A stretch of DNA of 13,551 nucleotides from an uncultured Oscillospiraceae bacterium (GTDB taxonomy: Bacteria; Bacillota; Clostridia; Oscillospirales; Oscillospiraceae), in contig CAKUJL010000020.1 in NCBI GenBank assembly GCA_934661715.1, positions 1-13,551 of the forward strand, given 5' to 3'. Shown piece after piece: positions 7,014-13,551 of the stretch. The position numbers and the translations under genes were made by a program. Numbering within the stretch: the stretch's first letter is position 1; each line of letters opens with the position of its first letter. Under the pieces are notes generated by a model that saw only the letters and a program-made list of their open reading frames with translations, was not told where the DNA came from and did not search any database.

Positions 7014-8189
7014 ATGAAAACAATCAGAATTCCGGATGAAGAGTACCTGACCCGCGCAAAACGCGCCTCGCAGATGGTCGCCGAGCGCGGCCTGGACGCG
7101 CTGTTCCTGTTCGGAAGCGAGGGCGATTTCCAGAATGTCCGCTATTTTACGAGCGTCACGCCCATCTGGGAGCGGCTCGGCGTCGTCATCACCGCAGCAG
7201 GAAAAGCCGCGATGCTCACGGGGCCCGAGGGACTGACCTACTGCCAGCAGTACTGCAAGCTTGACAAGGTCTTCGCGCTCAACGCCCTTCGTTCGAGCAT
7301 GGACCCGATCCCCGGCAAGTTCCACATGACAAGCTTTCAGGACGTTCTGACAGAGCTTGGCGTCACTATCGCTCATCCGAAGATCGCCATCGGCAACCCC
7401 ATCGACACCACGACCGTCATCGAACAGGCGATGCACGAGGACCTTCCGGACGCCATTTTCAGCTACGCACCCGAAATTATGCGTGTGCTCCGTGCGGCGA
7501 AATCCGAAAGCGAGCTTGCCTGCCTGCGAGAGAGCTACCGCGTCGTGCAGCTGGCGACGGACGCGTGTTTGGAGAAGATGCGTCCCGGTATGACCGAGTG
7601 CAATCTTCTTGGCATCGCGCACAGCGTCATTTTTGAAAACGGCGCGGAAACCGAGGGTATGCCCAACTACATCTTCTTTGACGAGGCCACGCGCCATCCA
7701 CTGGGAAGACCCCGTCCCGACCGCGAATTGAAGAAAAACAGCTTCGTGCAGCTGGGCCTGTCTGCCAGCATCGACGGCTACTGCGGCTCCATCGGCGTGC
7801 CCGTCAGCATGGGGCAGTTTACGCCCGAGCAGCGCAAGCTTGTCGAATTTGGCCGTCTGGTTCACAACTGGACGAAGGAGCACACCCGTGCGGGGCTTCA
7901 CATGTCCGAAATTGACAAGGCGTATTACGATCTTTTCGTCGACTCCGGCATGAAGGAGCACTATGTCTATGACCCGCTGCACGGCCTGGGTCTTGCCGAG
8001 GTCGAGTCCTACCGGCCCAAAAACGACGATCCCGACTACATCATCCTGCCCGAATACACCTTCCAGACCGACAACTTCCTGCTGTCACGGACCTTCGGCT
8101 TCCGCTTCGAAACGGGCATCTGCGTCCACGAGGACGGCATCGAGGAATTCGGCAAGGCGCTGGGCGAACTCTATGAGCTCGGCTTCTGA
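7014..8189 (+). CDS. M24 (creatinase/aminopeptidase P fold) protein with degenerate metal site
   Basis: A 391-residue pita-bread-fold protein with a creatinase-type N-terminal domain (about 10-155) and a C-terminal M24 domain (about 165-385). Aligned by eye with the intact M24 peptidase at 11715-12782, four of the five dinuclear-metal ligands are changed: Asp to Gly248, Asp to Ser259, His to Leu327 (HGYGH becomes HGLGL) and Glu to Asp353. Only Glu366 (FRFET) is kept, together with a histidine, His228, near the substrate loop. This resembles creatinase, which has the fold but needs no metal. It is therefore unlikely to be a standard Xaa-Pro peptidase and may be a C-N hydrolase of a small metabolite or a non-enzymatic relative. 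It has an AAGGGG ribosome site and starts 15 bases after the regulator. Confidence 0.85.
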   Translation: MKTIRIPDEEYLTRAKRASQMVAERGLDALFLFGSEGDFQNVRYFTSVTPIWERLGVVITAAGKAAMLTGPEGLTYCQQYCKLDKVFALNALRSSMDPIPGKFHMTSFQDVLTELGVTIAHPKIAIGNPIDTTTVIEQAMHEDLPDAIFSYAPEIMRVLRAAKSESELACLRESYRVVQLATDACLEKMRPGMTECNLLGIAHSVIFENGAETEGMPNYIFFDEATRHPLGRPRPDRELKKNSFVQLGLSASIDGYCGSIGVPVSMGQFTPEQRKLVEFGRLVHNWTKEHTRAGLHMSEIDKAYYDLFVDSGMKEHYVYDPLHGLGLAEVESYRPKNDDPDYIILPEYTFQTDNFLLSRTFGFRFETGICVHEDGIEEFGKALGELYELGF

Positions 8190-8204
8190 GAGGAGAAAGC
8201 ACAC

Positions 8205-9299
8205 ATGGAAAGCAAAATTTTTCTCTATCCCGACCAGTTTTCCGCAAAGGAGCGCACGGTCTTAAGCTTCGGCAGCCTTCGCGCGAGCCTGTTCCGGTTT
8301 GACAGCGGCGTGTGCGCCATCCGCGCGGCAAACGAAAACGGCGAAATTCTCGTCCTTCCCTATCAGGGCCAGCAGATCTGGCGGATGTCGTTTCTCGGCC
8401 ACGATCTGACGATGAAATCGATGTTCGAAGAGCCCGTGCCCACGCAGCTGTTCCACGCCAACTACGGCATGTTCCTGCTGCACTGCGGTCTGACGGCCAT
8501 GGGAAACCCCACTCCGCAGGACACGCACCCGCAGCACGGTGAGCTCCCGTTTGCGCCGTTTTCCGACGCCTATCTCACAAACGGCGAGGACGAGCGCGGC
8601 AAATTCCTCTGCGTTGGAGGCAGCTACCGCCACACCCGAGCCTTCCGGACGGATTACCGCTTCGAAGTCTTCTACAAGCTCTATGAAGCCGCAACGACGA
8701 TCGAGGTCAACGTCCGCTTCACGAACCTGCGGCCCGACCCGCTGGAATATTTCTACATGTGCCACATCAACTTCCGGCCCGTCGACGGCGCTCGCCTTTC
8801 CTACTCGGCGCACCACAAGGACATTCACCCGCATTACGCGCTCTCGCCACGTCTGAGCGAGGAAAAGAAGCAGGCGTACAACGCGTTTTTCGAAAAGCTT
8901 CAGAAAACGCCGGAAATTCAGGACATCGTCGACAAGGACAGCCAGATGTACGAGCCCGAGATCTGCTCGACCGTCCATTACCAGCACGACGCGGACGGGC
9001 ATGCCTACTGCATGCAGGTCCTGCCGGACGGCTGCGCCTGCTATGTGCGCTTTGCCCCGGAGAAGCTTCCCATCGGCCTTCGCTGGATCGCGCGAACCGG
9101 CCCCGAGGACGCGATGGGCATGGTCCTTCCCGCGACGGCGGAGCACCTCGGCTACACCTACTGCAAGCAGCACCACATGGAGCGCTTCTTGCCCGCAAAC
9201 GAGTCGCAGGCCTATCAGATCGAAATCGGCCTCCTGCCGCCGGATAAAGCAGCCGAGACCGATCAGAAAATCCGCGATATTCTTGCCAGGAAGTCTTAG
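8205..9299 (+). CDS. DUF4432 / aldose 1-epimerase-like protein
   Basis: A 364-residue protein of the galactose-mutarotase-like beta-sandwich superfamily, in the group annotated as DUF4432 or 'aldose 1-epimerase family'. Visible marks are YQGQQIWRMSFLG (53-65), the HGELPFAPF block (111-119) with His111 and Glu113, a polar beta-strand pattern around FYKLYEAATTIEVNVRF, and MCHINFRPVDGA (185-196) with His187. Mutarotases interconvert alpha and beta anomers, which would suit an imported sugar. The exact substrate of DUF4432 proteins is not established to my knowledge. It starts 15 bases after the M24-like stop with AGAGGAGAAA upstream, so it is co-transcribed. Confidence 0.82.
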   Translation: MESKIFLYPDQFSAKERTVLSFGSLRASLFRFDSGVCAIRAANENGEILVLPYQGQQIWRMSFLGHDLTMKSMFEEPVPTQLFHANYGMFLLHCGLTAMGNPTPQDTHPQHGELPFAPFSDAYLTNGEDERGKFLCVGGSYRHTRAFRTDYRFEVFYKLYEAATTIEVNVRFTNLRPDPLEYFYMCHINFRPVDGARLSYSAHHKDIHPHYALSPRLSEEKKQAYNAFFEKLQKTPEIQDIVDKDSQMYEPEICSTVHYQHDADGHAYCMQVLPDGCACYVRFAPEKLPIGLRWIARTGPEDAMGMVLPATAEHLGYTYCKQHHMERFLPANESQAYQIEIGLLPPDKAAETDQKIRDILARKS

Positions 9300-9302
9300 C
9301 CC

Positions 9303-10184
9303 ATGCGCAAACGGCAATGGAAATACACGCTGGCGCTGAGCGCCGGAGACGCGCTTTTCGGCCTTGTGCCGATTTTGCAGAAGCTCACCTATTCCTGCGG
9401 CGGCAGCGGGCCGCTGACCGTCGTGTGGTCGTCCGTCTTTGCGCTGCTGCCGCTTGTCCTGCTTGCGAAGGTGCAGGGCGTGCGCCTGCGCGTGGACCGG
9501 AAAACACTCGGAAAGCTTGCGATTTTGTCCATCGGCGCGACGGGCACGGCGCTTTTTCTCTACTCGTCGTATTCCTACATCCCCGTCGGCATGGCGACGA
9601 CGCTGCACTTTGTCTATCCGGCCCTCATCACGCTGGGTCTGGGTATCTTCTTTCACCAGCGCTTTACGAAACGCAATTTTGCCGCGCTCGGCCTGACGCT
9701 TCTGGGCGTCGTCTTCATGGGCGCTTCCGTGGAGCTGACGGCAAACCTCACCGGGATGCTGCTGGCGCTCATCTCCGGCGTGTTCTGGGCGTTTTACATC
9801 GTGTACATGGACAAGTCCGGGCTCAATGAAATTCCGACCACCGTCGTCACCTTCTACTCCTCGCTGGCGAACATTCCGGTGCTGGGTCTGTTCTGCGCGG
9901 TGACCGGCGCTTTGAAGCTCTACACGACGGCGTGGGCCTGGGGCGTGATCGTTCTGGTCGCGTTTTTGCACCGGATTCTTGCCTACGCGCTCTTTCAGAT
10001 CGGAATGCGCAGGATCTCCGCCTTTGAAGCCGGCATTTTATCGACCGTCGAGCCCGCCTCCGCGCTGGTTTTTGGCGTTCTCATCCTGCACGAGGCGCTG
10101 CACCCGATGCAGCTTCTGGGCCTTGTGTGCATTGCGGCGAGCATCATCGTGAATCTTCCTTCCGACAAGATCAGCGCCGGATAA
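9303..10184 (+). CDS. EamA/DMT-superfamily transporter
   Basis: Membrane protein of 293 residues with about ten hydrophobic segments arranged as two tandem EamA domains, the standard drug/metabolite transporter layout. Typical pieces are YIPVGMATTLHFVYPALITLGLG at the end of the first half and ISAFEAGILSTVEPASALVFG at the end of the second, including the Glu-Pro that marks the family. It starts three bases after the upstream stop with AGGA in the end of that gene, so translation is probably coupled. Family members move amino acids, sugars, sugar phosphates, nucleotides or drugs, mostly outward. In this operon it could export a by-product or act as a second uptake route, which is inference. 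Confidence 0.9.
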   Translation: MRKRQWKYTLALSAGDALFGLVPILQKLTYSCGGSGPLTVVWSSVFALLPLVLLAKVQGVRLRVDRKTLGKLAILSIGATGTALFLYSSYSYIPVGMATTLHFVYPALITLGLGIFFHQRFTKRNFAALGLTLLGVVFMGASVELTANLTGMLLALISGVFWAFYIVYMDKSGLNEIPTTVVTFYSSLANIPVLGLFCAVTGALKLYTTAWAWGVIVLVAFLHRILAYALFQIGMRRISAFEAGILSTVEPASALVFGVLILHEALHPMQLLGLVCIAASIIVNLPSDKISAG

Positions 10185-10200
10185 TCCTCCCCCTCGCCGC

Positions 10201-10246
10201 AAAAAAGGGCGTGCCGCAACCGAAATTGCAGCACGCCCAAATTCTT
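10201..10246. terminator. Bidirectional intrinsic terminator between convergent operons
   Basis: GGGCGTGC (10207-10214) pairs with GCACGCCC (10231-10238); after one mismatch GCAA and TTGC extend the stem. Six A lie on the left flank and a T-rich run on the right, so it can end rightward transcription from the DMT gene and leftward transcription from DUF1653. Confidence 0.85.
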
Positions 10247-10261
10247 TTTCAACTTTACCGC

Positions 10262-10510
10262 TCAATGTCCGGCGGCGCTTTGTATTTCCTGAAGCTCGAA
10301 TCGATATTCCTGCTTCGCGTTGGGGTATTTTTCGCGGTCGACCTTTGAGGCGAACATCGCAAGCGGCCGCACCCAGAGCCCGCCATCTCCATAGAGCTTG
10401 CGGTAAATGACGCTCGGCTCCTGCGTTTCCGAGTCATGGGCCAGCGCCTCCACCACGTAATAGTCGCCCTTAAAATGCCGGTACACGCGGCCAACTTTGA
10501 TTTCCTGCAT
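10262..10510 (-). CDS. Small DUF1653 domain protein
   Basis: An 82-residue cytoplasmic protein almost wholly covered by a DUF1653 domain. Conserved blocks are VYRHFKGDYYVVEALAHDSET (from residue 9), VIYRKLYGDGG and LWVRPLAMF. The start at 10510 is chosen because AAAGGAG lies just upstream; a further in-frame ATG at 10528 would place this Shine-Dalgarno inside the gene. The biochemical role of the domain is not known to me. It lies directly behind a strong terminator of the gene upstream, and no obvious promoter fits in the 21 bases between. Confidence 0.85.
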   Translation of the reverse strand: MQEIKVGRVYRHFKGDYYVVEALAHDSETQEPSVIYRKLYGDGGLWVRPLAMFASKVDREKYPNAKQEYRFELQEIQSAAGH

Positions 10511-10531
10511 ATAGTCTCCTTTCCGCAAAAG

Positions 10532-10565
10532 AAAAACGGCATGACCGCAGAGTCATGCCGTTTTT
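10532..10565. terminator. Strong intrinsic terminator behind the CD1247-type gene
   Basis: AAAAACGGCATGAC (10532-10545) and GTCATGCCGTTTTT (10552-10565) are perfect 14-base arms around a 6-base loop. The symmetry gives a T-run on both strands. It ends the efp/CD1247 unit reading leftward and lies about 21 bases before the DUF1653 start. Confidence 0.88.
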
Positions 10566-10576
10566 GATTGGATTTC

Positions 10577-11026
10577 TTATTCCTCTTCCGGTTCGCCGTC
10601 GAGGTCGAACTCGAGCTCTTCGCCGCAGTTCGGGCAGACGGTGGAGCCTTCGTCGAGCATCTGCTCGTCGATGGTGATCTCCTCGCCGCAGGTCGGGCAC
10701 TTCACCTCGTAAAGCACCTCGTCGTCGCCGAAGTCATACGCTTCGTCTTCCGCGTCTTCGTCCTCGTCGTCGTAATCCTCGTAGTCGTCTTCGTCTTCGT
10801 CTTCCTCGTCGAGCAGGTAGTCGTCGATGTTGTCGAGATCCTCTTCGATGCAGTCTAACTCGTCCGAGATGGTGTCCACCACGTCTTCGAGATCGGAAAC
10901 GGTCTCAGCGACGTCGGAGAGCATGTCGACGATGGCCGCGATCATCTTGCCTTCGTCCTTTTCGGTGTCGAGCTTCAGGCCGTCCATCAGGCCCTTGAGA
11001 TACGCGGATTTTTCGGAAAGCGTCAT
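10577..11026 (-). CDS. CD1247-type protein: coiled-coil, acidic linker and zinc ribbon
   Basis: A 149-residue protein with three parts. An N-terminal helix region (about 1-70) begins with the family-typical SEKSAYLKGLMDGL and continues as a likely coiled coil. A very acidic stretch (about 73-104) is nearly all Asp and Glu with some Tyr. A C-terminal zinc ribbon has Cys110, Cys113, Cys131 and Cys134 in two CPxCGEE-like knuckles. This matches the 'CD1247 N-terminal domain' proteins that accompany efp in many Clostridia. Its function is unknown. It starts 27 bases after the efp stop with AAAGGAG upstream, so it is co-transcribed with efp. Confidence 0.85.
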   Translation of the reverse strand: MTLSEKSAYLKGLMDGLKLDTEKDEGKMIAAIVDMLSDVAETVSDLEDVVDTISDELDCIEEDLDNIDDYLLDEEDEDEDDYEDYDDEDEDAEDEAYDFGDDEVLYEVKCPTCGEEITIDEQMLDEGSTVCPNCGEELEFDLDGEPEEE

Positions 11027-11053
11027 AGTTGAACTCCTTTCAGCTGTCGGGCT

Positions 11054-11623
11054 TTAGCCCTTTGCACGGCCCAGATATTCGCCCGTACGGGTGTCAATCT
11101 GGATCTTGTCGCCCTCGTTGATGAACAGAGGAACCTTGATCTCCGCGCCGGTTTCGACGGTCGCGGGCTTGGTGACGTTGGTGGCGGTGTCGCCCTTGAC
11201 GCCGGGGTCGGCCTTGGTGACGACGAGCTCGACAAAGTTCGGCGTCTCAATGCCGAAAACGTTGCCCTTGTAGCTCAGAAGCTTGCAGGGGGTGTTTTCC
11301 TTGATGAAGCGGAAGGAGCTGTCGAGGGTGTCCTTGCTCAGGGGGATGGTGTCGTAGGTCTCGAGGTCCATGAAGTAGTACAGATCGCCGTCGTTGTAGC
11401 TGTACTCATAGTCCTTGCGCTCGATGAACGCTTCTTCAAACTTCGCGGTGGGGTTGAACGACGTTTCGGTCACGGCGCCGGTCACGATGTTCTTCATCTT
11501 CGTGCGCACGAAGGCCGCGCCCTTGCCGGGCTTGACATGCTGGAACTCAACGACCTGCATGATCTTGCCGTCCATCTCAAAGGTTTTACCGTTTCTGAAA
11601 TCACCAGCGGTAATGGTTGCCAT
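11054..11623 (-). CDS. efp: Elongation factor P
   Basis: Ribosome-binding factor that relieves stalling at polyproline stretches, 189 residues, near the usual 185. The N-terminal KOW-like domain opens with [16 protein letters not shown], and its tip loop [14 protein letters not shown] (29-42) holds the lysines (Lys31, Lys34) at the position that is modified in many bacteria. Two OB-type domains follow, ending in [24 protein letters not shown], the standard EF-P signature. A GGAGGAAA ribosome site lies upstream. No modification enzyme gene is present in the window. Confidence 0.97.
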   Translation of the reverse strand: MATITAGDFRNGKTFEMDGKIMQVVEFQHVKPGKGAAFVRTKMKNIVTGAVTETSFNPTAKFEEAFIERKDYEYSYNDGDLYYFMDLETYDTIPLSKDTLDSSFRFIKENTPCKLLSYKGNVFGIETPNFVELVVTKADPGVKGDTATNVTKPATVETGAEIKVPLFINEGDKIQIDTRTGEYLGRAKG

Positions 11624-11678
11624 AATCCTGTTTCCTCCAATATGTGTAAGTCTAAACTACAATGCAATAGCTTGTTTA

Positions 11679-11707
11679 ATTTTACAACACGACGCTGTAT
11701 TTTTCAA
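11679..11707 (-). promoter_or_regulatory. efp: Sigma-A promoter of the efp/CD1247 operon
   Basis: Reading leftward, TTGAAA (11702-11707), a 17-base spacer and TAAAAT (11679-11684) match the -35 and -10 consensus at five of six positions each. This places the start of transcription about 50 bases before the efp ATG. Confidence 0.75.
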
Positions 11708-11714
11708 GCGGCTA

Positions 11715-12782
11715 TCACAAAATAATCAAATTTTTCGGGCTCTTTGTGAGCACCTCGCAGCCATCCTTCGTCAGGACGGTCACGTCTTCGATTCTTACGC
11801 CGAATTTGCCCGGCAGATAGATGCCCGGCTCTGCCGAAACGACGGCTCCGACGGGCATGGGCTTGTCGTTTCTGGTGTTGGCGTTGGGGGCCTCGTGAAT
11901 GAGAATGCCGAGGCTGTGGCCGTAGCCGTGGCCGAAATACTCGCCGTAGCCCGCGTCCGTGATGACCTTTCTTGCCGCGCCGTCCATGTCCTTACCGGCA
12001 ACGCCTGCCTTTGTCGCGGCAATACCGGCCAGCTGCGCCTTGAGAACGGTCTTGTAGACCTTGTCCATCTCCTCGGTCACAAAGCCGAGCGCGACGGTTC
12101 TTGTCATGTCGGAGCAGTAGCCGTTGTAGATGCAGCCGAAGTCCATGGTGACGAAATCGCCGAACTGGAGCTGGCGGTCGCCGGGTACGCCGTGGGGCAT
12201 GCTGGTGTTCGGGCCGGAGACGACGATGGGGTCAAAGGACAGGCCGTCCGCGCCGTTTTTGTAAAGCCGGTAAATAAGCTCCGCGCGAAGGTCCTTTTCG
12301 GTCATGCCCGCGCAGATGACCTTCTGCAGCTGGGTAAAGGTCAGGTCGGTGATCTCCTGCGCCTTGCGCATGAGCTCAATTTCCCACGGCTCCTTGCTGG
12401 CGCGGAAGGCGTCGATCTTGTCCTGCATCGGAACGAGAACGGCGTGCAGCGCGTGCTGGAACTCGAGGAAGGTCTTGTAGGTCATGTCGGCCTCTTCAAA
12501 GCCGAGCTTTTTGATCGTGTGCTCGCCGATGACCTCGTTGATGCGCTCGATTTCGCTCGAGCCGGGGTTTGTCATGCGGACGGTGAAGCCGGGAAGATTA
12601 TTTTCGGCGGCCTCAATATAGCGGCTGTCGGTGAAATAATACGCGCCGTCCTTCGTGACGACCGCGACGCCCTCGGCAATGTTATACTGCGCAGCATACA
12701 GGCGGTTATACACGCTCGTCAGCAGCAGCGCGTCGACCTCGCCGCTTTTCAGCAAACTCTGGTACTTTTCAATGTTTTTCAT
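11715..12782 (-). CDS. Xaa-Pro aminopeptidase, M24 metallopeptidase
   Basis: Cytoplasmic metallopeptidase that removes N-terminal residues before proline, 355 residues, the size of the short bacterial YqhT/PepP-like enzymes. A creatinase-type N-terminal domain (about 1-125) is followed by the M24 domain. All five dinuclear-metal ligands are seen: Asp214 (VTMDFG), Asp225 (GYCSDMTRT), His289 (GHGYGH), Glu318 (SAEPGIY) and Glu332 (VRIEDV), plus substrate His197 (MPHGVP). The start at 12782 has AAAGGAG eight bases upstream and fits the usual N-terminus; the longer open frame would run far into yqeG. It overlaps yqeG by 14 bases and precedes efp, a common Clostridia arrangement. Confidence 0.95.
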   Translation of the reverse strand: MKNIEKYQSLLKSGEVDALLLTSVYNRLYAAQYNIAEGVAVVTKDGAYYFTDSRYIEAAENNLPGFTVRMTNPGSSEIERINEVIGEHTIKKLGFEEADMTYKTFLEFQHALHAVLVPMQDKIDAFRASKEPWEIELMRKAQEITDLTFTQLQKVICAGMTEKDLRAELIYRLYKNGADGLSFDPIVVSGPNTSMPHGVPGDRQLQFGDFVTMDFGCIYNGYCSDMTRTVALGFVTEEMDKVYKTVLKAQLAGIAATKAGVAGKDMDGAARKVITDAGYGEYFGHGYGHSLGILIHEAPNANTRNDKPMPVGAVVSAEPGIYLPGKFGVRIEDVTVLTKDGCEVLTKSPKNLIIL

Positions 12783-13278
12783 GGTGTATTCTCCTTTTTC
12801 CCCATGCGATAAAGGGAAGCTCACACACGTGGCGCAGCTTCAGCCATATCGTATGATTATCGATTGCAGAAATGAGGACGGACGTAAGTCCCGCGCAGTT
12901 TGCGCCCAGAACGTCGGTGTAGATCTGATCGCCCACGAGCGCGGCCTGGGATGGCTTCAGATCAAATCGCGCGAGGCATTCGCGGATGCCCTTCTGAAAC
13001 GGCTTTTTTGCGCGTGTGACGCAGTCCAGGCCGTATTTTTCGCAGAACGTCACCACGCGGGGCCGCTTGCTGTTGGACACGACGCAAAGGCGGATCTTGG
13101 ACGACTGCATCGCCGAAAGCCACGTGCGCATTTTCTCCGTGGGCACGTCCGTTGTATACGGAACGATCGTGTTGTCAAAATCCATCATCAGAAACGTGAC
13201 GCCCCGCGCTTGCAGCAGCTCCGGCGTCAGAGCTTCCAGCGACGGCAGAATGATGTCCGGTATGAGACAAAGCGACAT
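12769..13278 (-). CDS. yqeG: YqeG-family HAD-IIIA phosphatase
   Basis: A 169-residue haloacid dehalogenase-type phosphatase. Motif I is MMDFDNTIVP with Asp33 and Asp35, motif II is VVSNSKRP, the motif III lysine is in RAKKPFQKG, and motif IV is VGDQIYTDVLGAN. The N-terminal SLCLIPD stretch matches the YqeG pattern. I place the start at 13278, where AGG lies six bases upstream and the family N-terminus begins; an in-frame ATG at 13296 is possible but has no convincing ribosome site. Substrate is unknown, though relatives have been linked to ribosome-associated processes and phosphatidylglycerophosphate phosphatase activity. Its 3' end overlaps the peptidase start, suggesting translational coupling. 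Confidence 0.92.
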   Translation of the reverse strand: MSLCLIPDIILPSLEALTPELLQARGVTFLMMDFDNTIVPYTTDVPTEKMRTWLSAMQSSKIRLCVVSNSKRPRVVTFCEKYGLDCVTRAKKPFQKGIRECLARFDLKPSQAALVGDQIYTDVLGANCAGLTSVLISAIDNHTIWLKLRHVCELPFIAWGKRRIHHEKH

Positions 13279-13335
13279 AGATGACCTGCCAAACATAAAA
13301 CTCGGCAGAATGTCTTCCGCCTGTAAACCGTAGCT

Positions 13336-13365
13336 ATTATACCACGAAAGCCCCCGTTTTGTCTA
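13336..13365 (-). promoter_or_regulatory. yqeG: Sigma-A promoter of yqeG
   Basis: Reading leftward, TAGACA (13360-13365), an 18-base spacer and a perfect TATAAT (13336-13341) preceded by TGG, an extended -10. Transcription would start about 50 bases before the yqeG ATG. Confidence 0.8.
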
Positions 13366-13401
13366 CATTTTCAGCCCACGGACACAAAAAGTTCACCGCC
13401 G

Positions 13402-13435
13402 AAAAAAAGTCACCCCGCCAAAGGCGAGGTGACTT
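13402..13435 (-). terminator. rpsU: Intrinsic terminator behind rpsU
   Basis: GTCACC (13409-13414) pairs with GGTGAC (13428-13433), and after one mismatch CGCC pairs with GGCG around an AAA loop. On the minus strand seven T follow (complement of 13402-13408). It separates rpsU from yqeG. Confidence 0.85.
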
Positions 13436-13461
13436 CAAAACGCGTATGGTTGAGAGAAGGA

Positions 13462-13551
13462 TCAATAGAACTTCTTTCTGTTCTTACGAGCAGCTTCAGA
13501 CTTCTGCTTACGCTTCAGGCTGGGGCTGACATAATGCTCTCTCTTCTTGAC
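13462..13551 (-). CDS. rpsU: Ribosomal protein bS21, 3' part
   Basis: Only the last 29 codons and the TGA stop are in the window; the 5' part lies beyond the right edge. The translated end contains REHYVSPSLKRKQKSEAARK and closes with KKFY, the very basic C-terminus typical of 30S subunit protein bS21 (REHYxxPSxKRKxKSEAARK). It is followed by an intrinsic terminator. Confidence 0.93.
   Translation of the reverse strand, partial: VKKREHYVSPSLKRKQKSEAARKNRKKFY

Noticed and set aside
6354..7982. A 542-codon open frame on the minus strand opposite the regulator and M24-like genes
   Set aside because: It spans two clear plus-strand genes and their junction, has no ribosome site, and its His/Arg/Val-rich composition is typical of antisense frames in GC-rich genes.
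8262..9971. A 569-codon open frame on the minus strand opposite the DUF4432 and DMT genes
   Set aside because: It crosses two plus-strand genes with clear family motifs and has only charged, biased composition; judged a codon-usage artefact.
10736..10815. GTCTTC-type repeats suggesting a direct-repeat array
   Set aside because: The repeats are irregular and are fully explained by Asp/Glu codons of the acidic tract; there are no spacers as in a CRISPR array.

Overview
The window looks like chromosomal DNA from a moderately GC-rich member of the Clostridia (Bacillota), most likely an anaerobic gut-type lineage related to Oscillospiraceae. The signs are AGGAGG-type ribosome binding sites before almost every gene, a diderm-unlike lipoprotein solute-binding protein, a CD1247-type zinc-ribbon protein next to efp, and the order rpsU, yqeG, Xaa-Pro peptidase, efp, CD1247. 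The taxonomic call is an inference. The window has no mobile element, tRNA, rRNA or CRISPR array that I can see.

Left part (1-10240): a sugar or polyol utilisation locus built as two divergent operons around a 338-base AT-rich intergenic region (5701-6038). The leftward operon runs araB-like L-ribulokinase (4015-5700), a single-domain ABC ATPase (3209-3991), a ribose-type permease (2098-3192), a lipoprotein sugar-binding protein (886-1998) and a cysteine-less glutamine amidotransferase-like protein (40-807). The rightward operon runs a SorC-family sugar-sensing regulator (6039-6998), an M24 'pita-bread' protein that has lost most metal ligands (7014-8189), a DUF4432/aldose-1-epimerase-like protein (8205-9299) and an EamA/DMT transporter (9303-10184). 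The likely logic is uptake of a sugar by the ABC system, anomer handling by the epimerase-like protein, phosphorylation by the kinase and control by the SorC regulator. Neither L-arabinose isomerase nor L-ribulose-5-phosphate epimerase is present, so the true substrate is open. The M24-like protein, the GATase-like protein and the DMT transporter have no place in the standard arabinose pathway.

Right part (10200-13551): conserved housekeeping genes, all leftward. From right to left these are the 3' end of rpsU with its terminator, yqeG (HAD phosphatase) overlapping a complete M24 Xaa-Pro peptidase by 14 bases, efp with a clear promoter, a CD1247-type coiled-coil/acidic/zinc-ribbon protein, a strong terminator and a small DUF1653 gene. 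A bidirectional hairpin at 10201-10246 separates this block from the sugar locus.

The most interesting points are the metal-ligand-less M24 protein, which can be compared directly with the intact M24 peptidase in the same window; the unassigned combination of genes in the sugar locus; the three inverted repeats in the divergent promoter region; and two intrinsic terminator-like hairpins lying just upstream of genes in the same direction (before the sugar-binding protein and before DUF1653).
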